Assembly: GCA_020205615.1 (NCBI GenBank)
Contig: CM035170.1
Span: 117,685,674-117,749,673, forward strand
Length of the DNA stretch: 64,000 nucleotides
DNA from: Panax quinquefolius
Taxonomy: Eukaryota > Streptophyta > Magnoliopsida > Apiales > Araliaceae
Direction: 5' to 3'
The notes under the pieces were generated by a model. That model had not been told where the DNA came from. It saw only the letters and a program-made list of their open reading frames with translations, and made no database searches. Position numbers and translations under genes: made by a program. Each line of letters opens with the position of its first letter. The first letter of the stretch is position 1. Below are positions 11,586-24,671 of the stretch, in pieces.

Positions 11586-12173
11586 ACTAACTAAATTTGC
11601 CCATTAAATGATATCAATATATATATTAAATGTTTATTATTCATATGATGAATGTTATTTATTGATGTATATGATGATGTGTATGATAATAAATAGGATT
11701 GATTATGACTATTGACCAATATGATTGGATTTTATTTTAGTTGGATGCATGAATGTATGGGTTTTATTAAATGGGGTCTGCGTGCCTCGTCTTCTCTAAT
11801 TTTTCTTAATGTAAATTCTACTCCCTCCATGTACTTCCCTCGACTGCGATCAAGGTTTCTATTTATTTTAAATAATTTTGTAATAGGAATAGTTAGAATT
11901 AATTTTGAAAAATTGGAGATCGAGCAAAGAAGGCGAACTTGAAGACCCGTTTGTAATGGAGCCCAGGGTTTAAATGTAATAGTTATATTTAAATATTATT
12001 TCTTACACCCCTAGGTTTGACCTTTTGGTTCACTTGGTGGCTCTAGTGAACCAAACTAGAATAAAAGTCCATAATCAATTCGGGTAGAATATAGTATTCT
12101 ATATGTGCATGCTTATACTATATATATTATATATTATGCAAACATGTTTAGCATGTTAATTAATACGATAGCG

Positions 12174-12177
<4 letters not shown>

Positions 12178-12215
<38 letters not shown>
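12178..12215. repeat. (TA)n microsatellite
   Basis: A pure TA run of about 36 bp inside the Copia leader. The equivalent place in copy 2 (23173-23190) has a much shorter run, as expected for slippage. Confidence 0.9.
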
Positions 12216-12218
<3 letters not shown>

Positions 12219-12374
12219 CTGTGTCATGTATTAAACAAGATGAGACAAATTAATAACAAAACCCTCAAATTTTTATATTAAGTCCTAAAGCGTTCAAAGA
12301 TATTTGGAATATCGAACATTCGCCTTTTAGCATGATAAAATTAATAGAGTATTAAATATTTAATATGAGTTTGT

Positions 12375-12667
12375 TTGTCACCACAAGGCAAGTATTAAGT
12401 ATTTAAGATGTTAATTTATCACATTTGATGCTTATAATGAAAATTGAACAATATTGTTTTGTTGTGTCACCACAAGGATGATGATTTTTTTTTTGAATAT
12501 ATGGAGTGCTAGTCGGACTTAACTTGGATAATTTTGATTCGGATGTGCCACCACTTGATCAAAATAATCTAAGAGGCAAAATACAAGGAGTTCAGATAGT
12601 TGATGTAATTGATAAAAAAAGGTGTCTACCTATTTATTTATATATAGTTTGTTGTGTCACCACAAGG
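12375..12667 (+). repeat. Three copies of a TTGTGTCACCACAAGG hairpin motif (Copia leader)
   Basis: The motif occurs at 12375-12388 (shortened form), 12462-12477 and 12652-12667. TTGTG and CACAA can pair around a short loop. All three copies recur, reversed, in copy 2 at 22730-22745, 22915-22930 and 23004-23019, each complete. The flanking sequence is less conserved than the motif. Confidence 0.8.
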
Positions 12668-12899
12668 CTATATACATTTGAAATGGGATCCTTATTCTCA
12701 CTAAAGCAAATCTTTAATCGTATTTTTCTTTAACTATATAAGTGAGGGTAATATAGTTTGAAGAAAATAGTGGGAGATACCAATTTAAAACAAGACCTAA
12801 TTTATTTTGGTAATTAATAAAAGAATGTATGTTAAAATGTTGTTAATTACAAATTCATTTACGAAATTTTACAATGTCTAAAATTACTATCAACTGCGA

Positions 12900-13690
12900 A
12901 GCATATTAGATGCTAAATTAACGGGTAATCAATTAAGCGGATTGGTTAAGGAATTTGAGAATAATTCTCAATTGAAAAGCTATCTTATGTCCTTAATACG
13001 CCTATCCCCCTGCAATGGTTGCAGAATAATGCCTCCGTGGAAGAGATTGCTACTTTTAGAAAGTGGCAAAATGATGCATGATTGGCTCGATCGCATCATC
13101 ATGCTCGCATCCACGAAAGTAACGAGCTTCAGTCAAGCATGAAACTATGGATGTTTCTTACTATATTCCCGCACATCAAGTAGTTGATGGTGAGGAAAGT
13201 GGGACCTGATAGATATCGATATCTAAGGAGCTCTTCCGATCTAGAATGGCCAATGGCACTATAAGATGCATAAAAGTTCTTAACATAATCAATCTGATTG
13301 ATCAATTAGACAACCTGGTTTTGTCATGGATGGAGAGTTGGGCCAAGATTTGATCTTGCACTCACTCCAGGACTCCTTTCACAATTGTTGTGAATTTTTC
13401 ATATGAACAAGCTAGATATCGACTTTGTTGATTTGCTTAACATGTTGAAAAATGTTGAGAGTCACTTTCAACCAAGAAAGACCATGTCTTACTTAGTAGG
13501 GGCTAAAAGGATCTTCCGAAAAGAAGAACGATTCAAAGAAGGTAAAGAGAAAGGCGTAAACAAAGGATAATAAGAACAAAAGCGATCACGGATAAGAAAG
13601 GAGTTTGCTTCTACCGCAATAAGCCCGGGACCTTTGGAAAGAAAGCTGCGAGAAGCATCTTGCAGAGCTAACCAAAAGAAGCTTAGTGAA
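12900..13690 (+). pseudogene. Copia copy 1 gag remnant
   Basis: Frame-jumping matches to Copia gag. A stretch near 13060-13140 reads like the conserved W-x-N-D-x3 region followed by IIMLAS, and a zinc-knuckle remnant near 13607-13665 reads GVCFYRNKPG with later cysteines lost. Several frameshifts break it, so no single open frame covers the gene. Gag would form the capsid and bind RNA. Confidence 0.7.
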
Positions 13691-13739
13691 GTTTCGATAA
13701 CAATCTGATTTTGTTCATGATTTAAATAAATTTTTCTTT

Positions 13740-14800
13740 AAGTCGAGGTTCTACTGGGTATTGGATACCGATTTTGGTTATCATAAATATAGATTTATGA
13801 AGGGACCAAGCAGAAGTAGAAAGTTAAACAAGATAAGAAATCATATGTGTGGAAAATGAAGCAAAGGTTGCTGCATTATCCATAGAAACTTATAGTTTAG
13901 CAATCCCTAAGGGCAAATCTATTAAGTCAATAAGTTGTTATTGTATTCCAGTACTTGTTAGAAACATTATTTCTATTTTATTGTTGGACAATAAAATATT
14001 TGGTATTATATTTAAGAACAATTGTTGTTCTATTTATAATAATAATAATGTTTTGTATAGAAGCTGGAATATTACTTAATGGATTTTATATACTGACTTT
14101 ACGTGAAAATAATTTTGAAAATTGAACAAACTAGTATAAGAAAAGGAGATGATCATTCAAAGAGTTGAATGTATGTATTTGTTGAAATACAAGTGTGAAT
14201 TATTTGAAAGGTTCAAAGAATTCAGAAGTGAAACAAATTGACAAAGTATTAAGATTCTTTGATTAGGTCAAGGAATAAATACTTGTGCAATAAGTTTCTA
14301 GATCATCTCAAATGGTTTTCTCATAATGGACACATCCTGATACGCAATAAATGATTGATGTATCTGAATGAAAAATTGTACCTATATGAACATGGTGCGG
14401 TCCATAATGATTTTACCGACATTCCAGTATCCTTCTGGGATAATGTCCTAGAAATGGCTGCATATCTACGAAAATGGTAACCTCAAAATCCGGCCCCAAG
14501 ACTCCATAAAAGTTATGGACAGGGAGGATTCCTAATCTTAAGTATGTTAAGATAAGGGGTTGTCCAACTTATGTGAAAAGGTTTCAAAAGGATAAGCTTG
14601 GGATAAGATTTTATAAGTGTCGATTTGTGGGACATCCTAAAGTAAGTTTAGGGTATATGTTCTATAATCCTACTTAGCAAAAGGTGTTTGTTCATGAAAA
14701 CACGCTTTCTAAGATAAAGGTGTTTATCATTGAAAGGGCTAGTGGGAGGATAATAGATCTTGAAGAGTTCAAGAACCACAAAACACTATATAAATCAAAT
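13740..14800 (+). pseudogene. Copia copy 1 protease and integrase remnant
   Basis: An aspartic-protease-like LDT motif lies near 13755-13775. The open piece 13849-14079 reads EAKVAALSIETYSLAIPKG and then a CYCIPVLVRNIIS stretch, the usual spacer before the GAG-pre-integrase domain of plant Copia. Around 14420-14690 the sequence follows the integrase C-terminal pattern: SFTDIPVSFW, then KYVKI, then GCPTYVKRFQKDKLG. The catalytic core is not clear. Many frameshifts. Confidence 0.7.
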
Positions 14801-14989
14801 AAGAGGAACCTATAGATATACCTATTGTACCACAACCAGAATCGTAGAATCGGAATAAGCATCAAGATACCTAGGAGGTATGGATTCATCATGGATGATG
14901 ATGATGAGGCACGATCATCATAGAAGATGATGATCCAAAGTTACATATGATGAAGTAAGAGTTCTAGTGTGTACAAAAGTCGTAAATGA

Positions 14990-15870
14990 GGGCGTTATGA
15001 CATTTCTAGTATTATATATTGATATACTACGGATAAGGAATAACATGCCAATGCTACAATCAATAATGATAAAGTTGTCTAAACATTCCTCCATGAATGG
15101 TTTGGGAAGAGTATCTTAATTGGGGATAAAATCTATATAGATAGATACAACGGGATGCTCGACTTAACCCAAGGAACGTATATTCATTTGATGCTAAAGT
15201 CGTTTAGCATGGCAAACTCCAAGAGATGTCTCATGTCGATGAGCTATGGAGTGTATCTCTTAATAGTCCCCCACAGACTCCAAAAAGAGATCACGTGAGT
15301 AATTATCATGTATGCAATGAAATATACGAGACCGATGTTGATCGGTCATATTATGAAAAGTTCACTATGAGTGTTGAAAACATCTTAAAGTGCTTAACCC
15401 AAGCACTAAGGATGTGATCATATTCATGGTGGGTCTTAATTAAAACTAGAGGGCTTAATGGACTCAAGTTTTCGGAGATGCACTCAAGACGATGAAAAAT
15501 CCACTTTAAGGTAAAGACTTGGACGATTAGTGCGGTTGAATTGGAAAGGTTCCAAACAAAGAAAGAGTTCTTTGGTTTAGTGATAAAGACAAAGTATATA
15601 GCTATAAATGAAGCTCGCAAGTTGATTGTTTGGATTAAAAGTTCATTACGAACTAGGAATAGTTCCTAAGTCTCATCTTGGATCTAAAACATGTGTTGTG
15701 GCACTTTCATTTGATTATTGGAATCATTGAAAGATGGGAAATCACTATAGAGATAGTGGACTCTCAAGAACAACATTACATATCCATTAACTAAAGCTTA
15801 TCCAATGACAGGATAATCGTCACTTGCAGAAGAAGAGTATAAGATACCATGACGATTGGCTTTTAGTGCA
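14990..15870 (+). pseudogene. Copia copy 1 RT C-terminus and RNase H remnant
   Basis: From about 15090 the frame fragments read like the end of Copia RT (GKSILIGDKIYIDRY..., then LTQGTYIHLMLKSFSMANS). A second stretch near 15226-15300 reads MSHVDELWSVSLNSPPQTPK. RNase H-like sequence follows to 15870. The upstream RT catalytic part is missing or unrecognisable. Confidence 0.6.
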
Positions 15871-15880
15871 AGTGGGAGAT
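15867..15880 (+). other. Copia polypurine tract
   Basis: TGCAAGTGGGAGAT lies directly before the 3' LTR. The AAGTGGGAGAT form is typical of plant Copia plus-strand priming sites. It is conserved, reversed, beside copy 2 (21648-21660). Confidence 0.85.
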
Positions 15881-17785
15881 TGAAAGTAGTATGCACACAA
15901 GCCAATCATGTTTGATGATAAAGCATATACTTTGTAACAATCTTATTCATTTATTAATAAAAAGTATTAATTTATTAAAGGCTTTTAATTATCTACATGA
16001 TCTTTGTTTTATAATATGTGATAAACCCATAGTTTTAAGCAATGCTTTTAGAAAAATGATGATGATCATTTTAATGAGATCTAAATTCTTTGAAAGCTTA
16101 AAACTAAAATAGTTCCCAATCGTTGGATTACTAAATTGGGGATTAGTGAATCCCGGATAGATTGGTACATACGTTAACTTCTTTCGTTGGATGAGGATGA
16201 TTGATCTCACGATCATTTTGTGTGGAGACACAAAAGCAAGTATGTAGGTGCTTATTGAGAATAAGTTCATCGAACGCGTGGCTCGCTAAGGAATACCTAA
16301 TGGAGTTTTATTTGTCTGTCAATAGGAATTCTGTAGTGATAGTAAGTACAAGTGATCCTTGGACTTGAGATCATCATAAGATATCTTGTGTATGATGAGT
16401 TATACTTTGACTTATTCCTTAAGACCCTTAGGGTATATCAAAGGGTATGCTTGGGTATAATAAGTTATACATGGAGATAATGTATGATCAATAAAGAATC
16501 TACCACTTCTAATAAAAAGAAGAGAAATGTCCTATGTGATTCGATAAATGAATGACCAAAGTAGTCCTTGGTTAAGGCGAGAATGAAATTAGAAAGGAGT
16601 TTCTAATTTGCATTATCGGGAGTTGTGCATTTAAGGATCGAAATACATATAATTAAATAAAATAAGACTTAATGAAGAATTCCATGTCTTATATTTAATT
16701 GGGACATTGTATGGTGGAAGGATTGAATTGTATGCAGTAACTATTTACTCAAAGGTTCTTTTATGATTAATGTTGAAATCTATATTATACGGAAAGTCGT
16801 TGATCGTTAGGGAGGCTTATCCCTATTGTAGAATAAATATTATTTATTTAAATAAATTAATTGTTTAATTTATTTATTTAAATAAGATTAGAATTGTTCT
16901 AATTGATTTATTCACAATAGGTTTAATATGGAGAACCTAAAGGGTCACACCATAAAAGGAAGAATAATTATTTAAGAAGTTAATGGCATAATCGTAATAA
17001 TATGTTATGTATATTTAAATTTAATCTATGGTGATAGAATAAATTAAATAACTTAATATTTATTATTTAATATTTTAGAAATATAAAATATAAATTAATA
17101 AGAGGAGTCTTATTAATATTATTACAATTATTATTATTTTAATTTCTAAAAGAGTTTAGGAATTAATTTAATATAAGTATTTCTCATTTATTCCTAATTG
17201 GATTAGGAAGGAAAATTAGTTAAAGGAGTTTAATTAATTATCCCTAATAAGATTAGTGGAGCTTAATTAATTAAAAGAATTTAATTAATTAAATAAATCC
17301 CAATTCCTTAATTGTTAAGGTGGGTCATTTATATCTATAAATAAGAGGAGTCTTATTATGGGTGGTGTGGTTGTTGACTTTTTCAACGTCATTTACATAA
17401 CTCCAATTTGTTGGAGAGTACGCCTTTTTCTATAGAGATAGGAAAAACTAGGGTTGAGCCAATATCCCTTCTTCTTGAATCATTATTATTCCTTGGTGGA
17501 TCACCTCTAGAGGCCAAACATATGGGTGGCTAACGTTGATCAAAGGAAGGAACCAAACCCGGTGGATTCAAGTTGAACGCGAAAGGATTTGGAGGTGAAC
17601 TTGTACACGAGGAAAGCTCGATCTTCAAGGGTATGATTTTATTCTTTATCTTTTCGTTTAATTAATAATTGTGCATAAAGGGTGATCCGGGTATATGGTT
17701 TGTAAAATTTTTAAACTCTGATTTTTTACACGTTTCCGCACTTTTATGCAATTTGATTGCGTTCTTGAATATTACAAACCTAACA
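15881..17785 (+). repeat. Copia copy 1 3' LTR
   Basis: Starts TGAAAGTAGTATGCACACAA and ends CCTAACA at 17785, followed by the TTTAG duplication. It is 15 bp longer than the 5' LTR because of small indels, and otherwise nearly the same. Confidence 0.92.
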
Positions 17786-17790
17786 TTTAG

Positions 17791-18410
17791 GTGCGTCATC
17801 GCTTGTCGGGAGAAATAAAAATGAGGTATTTGTTTATGTTAAGGAGAAAGCTTGGCGTCGTATGTTTGGGTGGAGAAATAAAAATATCTCACGAGCAGGG
17901 AAGGAAGTGCTTATTAAGTCTGTTATTCAAGCTATCCCTATTCCCTAGCTATATTATGAGTGTGTTTCTTCTACCTATGGATCTTTGTGATGAATTAGAG
18001 CGTATAATGAATAGTTATTGGTGGGGGGAAAAGAAAGATGGTTCAAATAATATGCGATGGAGATGCTGGGATAAACTGTGTCAACAGAAGATTCATGGGG
18101 GATTGGGATTTAGGAAAATTCATAATTTTAATAAAGCCATGTTGGCAAAGCAAGCGTGGCGTTTACTTTCGTGTCCTACTTCTCTGTGTGGAAAAATTTT
18201 TAAGGCTCGATATTATCCTAAATCAGACTTTTTAAAAGCTAAGTTGGGTAATAATCCCAGCTATATAAGACGAAGTATTTTTTCGAGTCAAGATGTAGTG
18301 AAAAAGGGTTGTAGAAAAAGGACGGATAATGGATTAAATACGAAAATATGGGGAGAACCCTGGTTAGCCAACTCGTATCATCCGTATGTTGAAACTCTGT
18401 CTAATGATGA
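17791..18410 (+). pseudogene. LINE fragment 2: RT thumb and connection region
   Basis: It continues the LINE directly after the Copia. The joined frame reads YLGASSLVGRNKNEVFVYVK and goes on to ...KEVLIKSVIQAIP. A 7-bp near-duplication (ATCCCTATTCCCT around 17934-17946) then shifts the frame. The second part is open and reads SYIMSVFLLPMDLCDELE..., GGLGFRKIHNFNKAMLAKQAW and TKIWGEPWL, typical of plant LINE RT C-terminal sequence. Bases 18406-18410 (GATGA) are the left copy of the next insertion's target duplication. Confidence 0.9.
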
Positions 18411-19765
18411 TGTGACGCCCCCAAAATAGGTCCATTCCATCCAACCCATTCTGATTCGCCAAATATATCGTACAAAAATAACTACAACTTTATTAATACA
18501 TTTGTCGTGCAAAACACGACAACATATATACTGTGAGTTTAAATACAATTATTGTCTTCTAGACAATATACATACCCAAATAAATCCTCATCACAATTAT
18601 TTATACATTATTTTATAAAAATGGTGAGGACTACTAAACAACTCTCTCTATAACCATCATTCCATACCCTGACTCGTACTCTTACATTCTCGCCTCACGA
18701 GAAGAAAAATGGATCAAAAAAGGAAAGGGTGAGCTCAACTAGCCCATAAAGAATAATATTATGACTAAGATAATATACAACAAATTATCGTTAGTCTCCA
18801 ACAGGAAAAATCTAATAGAATACAATAGACAACCAGTTTTAAATCAACAATCTGCGTGAAACAACAATTCATTAGAAGAGTTAAGTAGAGAATGCAAACT
18901 ACTATCTTCTATATATGAATTTAAAAGTTCATCGTCGATATTTTATCCTCGTAACATCAATCAATATATATCCGGAATCAAATATTCATCTTTGCACTAC
19001 AGCCAAAGATATTCATCGTTAAGTCATGTTCATCTAAACACTGTTCATCTTTGTACTACGGGCCAAAGATATTAATCAAGAGTCATGTTCATCTCAACAC
19101 TGTTCATCTTTTGCACTACGGCCAAAGATATTCATCAAGAAATCATTCATCTGCACTACTGTGCCAAAGATATTCAGTAATATCATCATTTAGGGATCGA
19201 GGATGATGAAAATATTTTAAAGGAAACGAATCCAAATGAAACAAAAGAACAAATATTAAGGATTCAGTATTTTAAACAATCCAAGTTCGTAAATACTTCA
19301 TAAGTAATCGAGTGGAGTAAAATTCAAGAATGATCAAAACATGGATACAATCAAAGCTAGTATCCATAGTAGATATTTTGGACAAAAAGAAGAAATTTCA
19401 TTTTAATTGAATAAGGTCGATTCGTGAATAAAGTCACAGTATCACGTGAATAGTCCAGTATCGTGAATAAGTAACTCAACACCAAAAGATAGAAATTTCA
19501 CAAAAAAAAAACATCTTCACGCGCCGTGAATAGTACTAAATGAATAGAACTCGTGAATAAGTAACTCATGAATAGTAACTCGTGAATAAGTAACCCCGAC
19601 ATAAAAAAGTTCCAAATTTGATAAAAATTTCCAACCAATATTTGGATAATGATATTGAAGAAATAATATCATTTTTGAATAAAATAACATCCCTTACCTC
19701 GAAAGACAAGATTTTAGTAAAAACAGGATATAAGGCTATGACTTGAACTTGAAACAGAGTATATT
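18411..19765 (-). repeat. Gypsy family A solo LTR, 3' half (minus strand)
   Basis: It starts TGTGACGCCCCCAAAATAGG, the reverse of the LTR end. It contains reversed versions of the hairpin array (18980-19185) and the GTGAATA repeats (19430-19600) seen in A1 and A2 LTRs. The other half is at 33863-34988. With the 5-bp GATGA duplications at 18406-18410 and 34989-34993 this is one LTR left by LTR-LTR recombination, later broken by two insertions. About 350 bp of its middle are missing. Confidence 0.85.
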
Positions 19766-21647
19766 TGTTAGGTTTGTAATATTCATCTTGCAATCAAATT
19801 GCAAAATTAAAGTAAAAACGATGTAAAAATCGAGTTTAAAATTTTACAAACCATATACCCGGATCACCCTTTATGCACAATTATTAATTAAACGAAAAGA
19901 TAACGAATAAGAATCATACTTGAAGATCCGAAGGTTTCCTCAGTACAAGTTCACCTCCAATCCTTTTCGCTCAACTTGAATCACCGGGGTTTGGTTCCTT
20001 CCTTTGATCAACGTTAGCCACCCAAGTGTTTGGCCTCTAGAGGTGATCCACCAAGGAAGAATAAGAATTCAAGAAGATGGGTATTTGGCTCAAACCCTAG
20101 TTTTCTATCTCTATGAAAAGAACGATACTCTCCCAACTATTGGAATTATTACATTATGTTGTAAAAGTCAACAACCACACCACCCATAATAAGACTCCTC
20201 TTATTTATAGATGTGGGCAACCCACCTTAACAATTAAGGAATTGGGTTTTATTTAATTAATTAAATTCTTTTAATTAATTAAGCTCCTAATCTTATTAGG
20301 GATAATTAATTAAACTCCTTTAACTAATTTTTCTTCCTAATCCAATTAGGAATAAATGAAAGTACTTATATTAAATTAATTCCTAAACTCTTTTAGAAAT
20401 TAAAATAATAATAATAATTGTAATAATATTAATAAGACTCCTCTTATTAATTTATATATAATATTTCTAAAATATTAAATAATAATATTAAGCTATTTAA
20501 TTTATTCTATCACCATAGATTAAATTAAATATACATAACATATTATTATGATTATGCCATTAACTTCTTAAATAATTATTCTTCCTTTTATGGTGTGACC
20601 CTTTAGGTTCTCCATATTAAATGGGTTGTGAATAAATCAATTAGAACAATTCTAATCTTATTTAAATAAATAAATTAAACAATTAATTTATTTAAATAAA
20701 TAATATTTATTCTACAATAGGATAAGCCTCCCAATGATCAACGACTTTCCGAGATAATATAGATTTCAACATTAATCATTAAAGAACCTTTGAGTAAATA
20801 GTTACCATCAAATAATTCAACCTTCCACCATACAATGTCCCAATTAAATATAAGACATGGAATTATCACAAGTCTTATTTTATTTAATTATATGTATTTC
20901 GATTCTTAAAACGCACAACTCCAAATAATGCAAATTAGAAACTCCTTTTAATTTCATTACGCCTTGCCAAGGACTCTTTGGGTTGTCATTTATCGAATCA
21001 CATAGGACATTTCTCTTCTTTTAATAGAAGTGGTAGATTCTTTATCGATCATACATTATCTCCATGTACAACTTATTATACCCAAGCATACCCTTTGATA
21101 TACCCTAAGGGTCTTAAGGAATAAGTCAAAGTATAACTCATCATACACAAGATACTATGATGATCTCAAGTCCAAGGATCACTTGTACTACTATCACTAC
21201 AGAATTCCTATTGATGGACAAGTAAAACTCCATTAGGTATTCCTTAGCGAGCCACGCTCAAAGAAACTTATTCTCTAATAAGCACCTATATACTGCTTTA
21301 GTGTCTCCACACAAATGATCATGAGATCAATCATCCTCATCCAATGAAAGAAAGCAACGTATGTATCAATCTATCCGGATTCACTAATCCCCAATTTAGT
21401 AATCCAATGATTGAGAACTATTTTAGTTTTAAGCTTTCTAAGAATTTAGATCTCATTAGAATGATCATCATCATTATTCTAAAAAGCATTGCTTAAAACT
21501 ATGGGTTTATCACATATTATAAAATAAGATCGTGTAGATAATTAAAACCTTTAATAAATTAATACTTTTATTAATAAATGAATAAGATTGTTACAAAGTA
21601 TACGCTTTATCATCAAACATGATTGGCTTGTGTGCATACTACTTTCA
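19766..21647 (-). repeat. Copia copy 2 3' LTR
   Basis: Reads TGTTAGGTTTGTAATATTC at the left end and GCATACTACTTTCA at the right, the reverse of the copy 1 LTR. Length (1,882 bp) matches copy 1. Confidence 0.92.
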
Positions 21648-22727
21648 ATCTCCCACTTGCACTAAAGTCAATCGTCATGGTATCTCATACTCTTCTTCTA
21701 AAGTGACGATTATCCTGTCGTTGGATAAGCTTTAGTTAATGGAAATGTAATGTTGTTCATGAGAGTCCACTATCTCTATAGTGATTTCCCATATTTCAAT
21801 GATTCTAATAATCAAATGAAAGTGCCACAACACATGTTTAGATCCAAGATGAGACTTAGGAACTATTCCTAGTTCCGCAATGAACTTTTAATCCAAACAA
21901 TCAACTTGCGACTTCATTTATAGTTATATACTTTGTCTTTATCATTAAACCAAAGAACTCTTTCATTGTTTGGAACCTTTCAATTCAACTGCACCATTGC
22001 TCAAGATAACGCTTTATCTTAAAGTGGATTTTCATCATCTTGGTGCGTCTCGAAAAACTTGAGTCTGTTAAGCCCTCTAGTTTTAATTTAGACCCACCAT
22101 GAATATGATCACATCCTTAGTGCTTGGGTTAAGCACTTTAAGATGTTTTTCACTGACTCATAGTGAACTTCTCCATAATATGACTGATCAACATCAAGTC
22201 CCGTATATTTCATTGCATACATGAGTCATTCATGCGACCTCTCTTTTCTAATTTCTGTGGGGACTATTAAGAGAGATACACTCCATAGCTCATCGACATG
22301 AGACATCTCTTGGAGTTTGCCATGCTAAACGACTTTAGCATCAAATGAATATACGTTCCTTGGGTTAAGTCGAGCATCTTTTAAATCTATCTATATAGAT
22401 TTATATCCCCAATTAAGATACTCTTCCAAATCATTCATGGAGGAATGTTTTAACAACTTTATCTTAAGCGATTGTAGCATTGGTATGTCATTCCTTATCC
22501 GTAGTATATCAACATACACGAGATTAGGAATGTCACGATGCTCTAATTTGACCCTTTGTACACACTATGTTCATTCTTTTATTAATTACCAAAATAATTT
22601 AGGTCTTGTTTTAAATTGGTATCTCCCACTATTTTCTTCAAATTATATTACTCTCACTTATATAGTTTAAGCAAAATCTAATTAAAGATTTGCTAGTGAG
22701 AATAAGGATCCCATTTCAAATGTATAT

Positions 22728-23020
22728 AGCCTTGTGGTGACACAACAAACTATATATAAATAAATAGGTAGACAACTTTTGTCAATTACATCAACTATGC
22801 AACTCTTGTATTTTGCCTCTTAGATTATTTTGATCAGTGGTGGCACATCCAGAATCAAAATTATCCAAGTTAAGTCCGACCTAGCACTCCATATATTCAA
22901 AAGAAAAATATCATCCTTGTGGTGACACAACAAAACAATATTGTTCAATTTTCTTTATAAGCATCAAATGTGATAAATTAACATTTTAAATACTTAATAC
23001 TTGCCTTGTGGTGACACAAC
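22728..23020 (-). repeat. Three hairpin motifs in the Copia copy 2 leader
   Basis: CCTTGTGGTGACACAA at 22730-22745, 22915-22930 and 23004-23019 is the reverse of the three motifs of copy 1. It is intact in all three places although the surrounding sequence has diverged. Confidence 0.85.
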
Positions 23021-24671
23021 AAACTCGTATTAAATATTTAATACTCTATTAATTTTATCATGCTAGAAGGCGACGTTCGATATTCCAAATATCTTTCAAC
23101 GCTTAGGACTTAATATAAAAATTGAAGAGTTTGTTATTAATTTGTCTCATCTTGTTTTAGCGGCGCAGCGTATTTATATATATATATAAAATACGCGTCA
23201 TATTAATGAACATGCGAAGCATGTTTGCATAATACATAATATATATAGTATAAGCATGCACATATAGAATACTATATTCTACCCGAATTGATTATGGACT
23301 TTTATTCTAGTTTGGTTCTTTAGAGCCACCAGAGTGAACCAAAAGGTGAAACCTGAGGGTGCAAGAATTAATATTTAAATATAACTATTACATTTAAACC
23401 GGGTTCCATTACAAACGGGTCTTCAAGCTCCTTGTTCCTTGATCTCCAATTTTCAAAATTAATTCTAACTATTCCTATTACAAAACTATTTAAAATAAAT
23501 AGAAACCTTGATCGTGATCGAGGGAAAGTGCACATAGGAGGAGATAGAATTTACATTAGAAAAATTAGAGAAGGCAGTCTGTGAGACCCATTTAATAAAA
23601 CCCATACATTCGTGCATCCAACTAAAATAAAATCCAATCGCATTGGTCAATAGTCCATAATCAATCCCATTTATTATCATACACATCACCATACGCATCA
23701 ATAAATAATATTCATCTTATGAATAATAAACATTTAATATATATATTGATATCATTTAATGGGCAAATTTAGTTAGTATAAAATCTAATTTTGAATCAAA
23801 ATAAACTCCTTTATTTTAATCAAATTTAAATTAAAATAAAACTATTTTATTTTAATTTATCCAATTTTGAATAAAATAAACTATTTTATTTTAATCAAAA
23901 ATTTTAATCAAAATAAACTCCTTTATTTTAATTAATTATGGAATCAATTCCCAAAAAAAAAAATTATCAAAAGGAAACACTTAATTCTTTTTCTATTCAC
24001 AAATAAACTCCTTTATCTTGAATAATATGAAATCTTATTTCATATCTAAATAAACTCCTTTATTTAAGGAAATTAGGATTTCTTCCTATCTAAATAAACT
24101 CCTTTATTTAAGGAAACATATAATCCAATTTCAACTCCAATTAGTTATTATGGAATCTAATTCCAACTCTAATTAGTTAGCATGAAATCTAATTTTAAAA
24201 TTAAAATAAACTTTTATTTTAAGATTAAAATAAACCTTTTATTTTAAGATTAAAATAAATATTTATTTCAATTATAAAATAATTAAGAATATATATTATA
24301 TATATAATACGGTTAGTATATATATATATAATATATATATAATATATAATACGGTAAGTATATATATATAAACACGTGACAAGCTCCTGGACCAGAATTC
24401 CTTTTACGGGTTTGCAATATGATTCCTATCAAGTATTCCATGCAACAAGTCTTCACCAATGCAATTACGGAGCAGGATCAAGATTTCAAGAAATTGAACC
24501 ACGCGGACCACTTCAATAATAACGTAAATGCAGTTTTAATAACGCTTTTTTTTTATATAATTAAATTTTAAACAACAAAATTATGCCCAATTAAATTGTT
24601 CTAAACACATCAATATACATATCAAATTAAAATAATTAATAATTCGCATAAAGGTTTTGCTCTGATGCCAC

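Larger units (their letters stand above)
10548..12900 (+). other. Long non-coding leader of Copia copy 1
   Basis: More than 2 kb between the primer site and the first gag-like sequence with no convincing protein. It holds an array of imperfect units containing GGAGTTTATTTTAATT, a (TA)n microsatellite, and three copies of a hairpin motif around TTGTGTCACCACAAGG. The same leader is kept in the deleted copy 2, which suggests it matters for RNA packaging or transcription. Confidence 0.7.
8644..17785 (+). mobile_element. Copia LTR retrotransposon (copy 1), inserted in the LINE
   Basis: A full-length but decayed element with two LTRs of about 1.9 kb (8644-10533 and 15881-17785), an initiator-Met-type primer site, a gag-PR-INT-RT/RNase H order typical of Copia, and a polypurine tract. 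The LTRs start TGAAAGTAG and end CCTAACA. A 5-bp duplication TTTAG (8639-8643 and 17786-17790) flanks it. Removing the element and one TTTAG joins LINE codons as TAT TTA GGT, which restores the LINE frame. Coding regions are broken by many frameshifts and most of the RT core is not recognisable. A second copy of the same family lies in the opposite direction at 19766-25232. Confidence 0.93.

Noticed and set aside
15351..16270. Minus-strand open frames of about 90 residues
   Set aside because: They fall across the Copia RNase H remnant and 3' LTR and are not kept in the second Copia copy.
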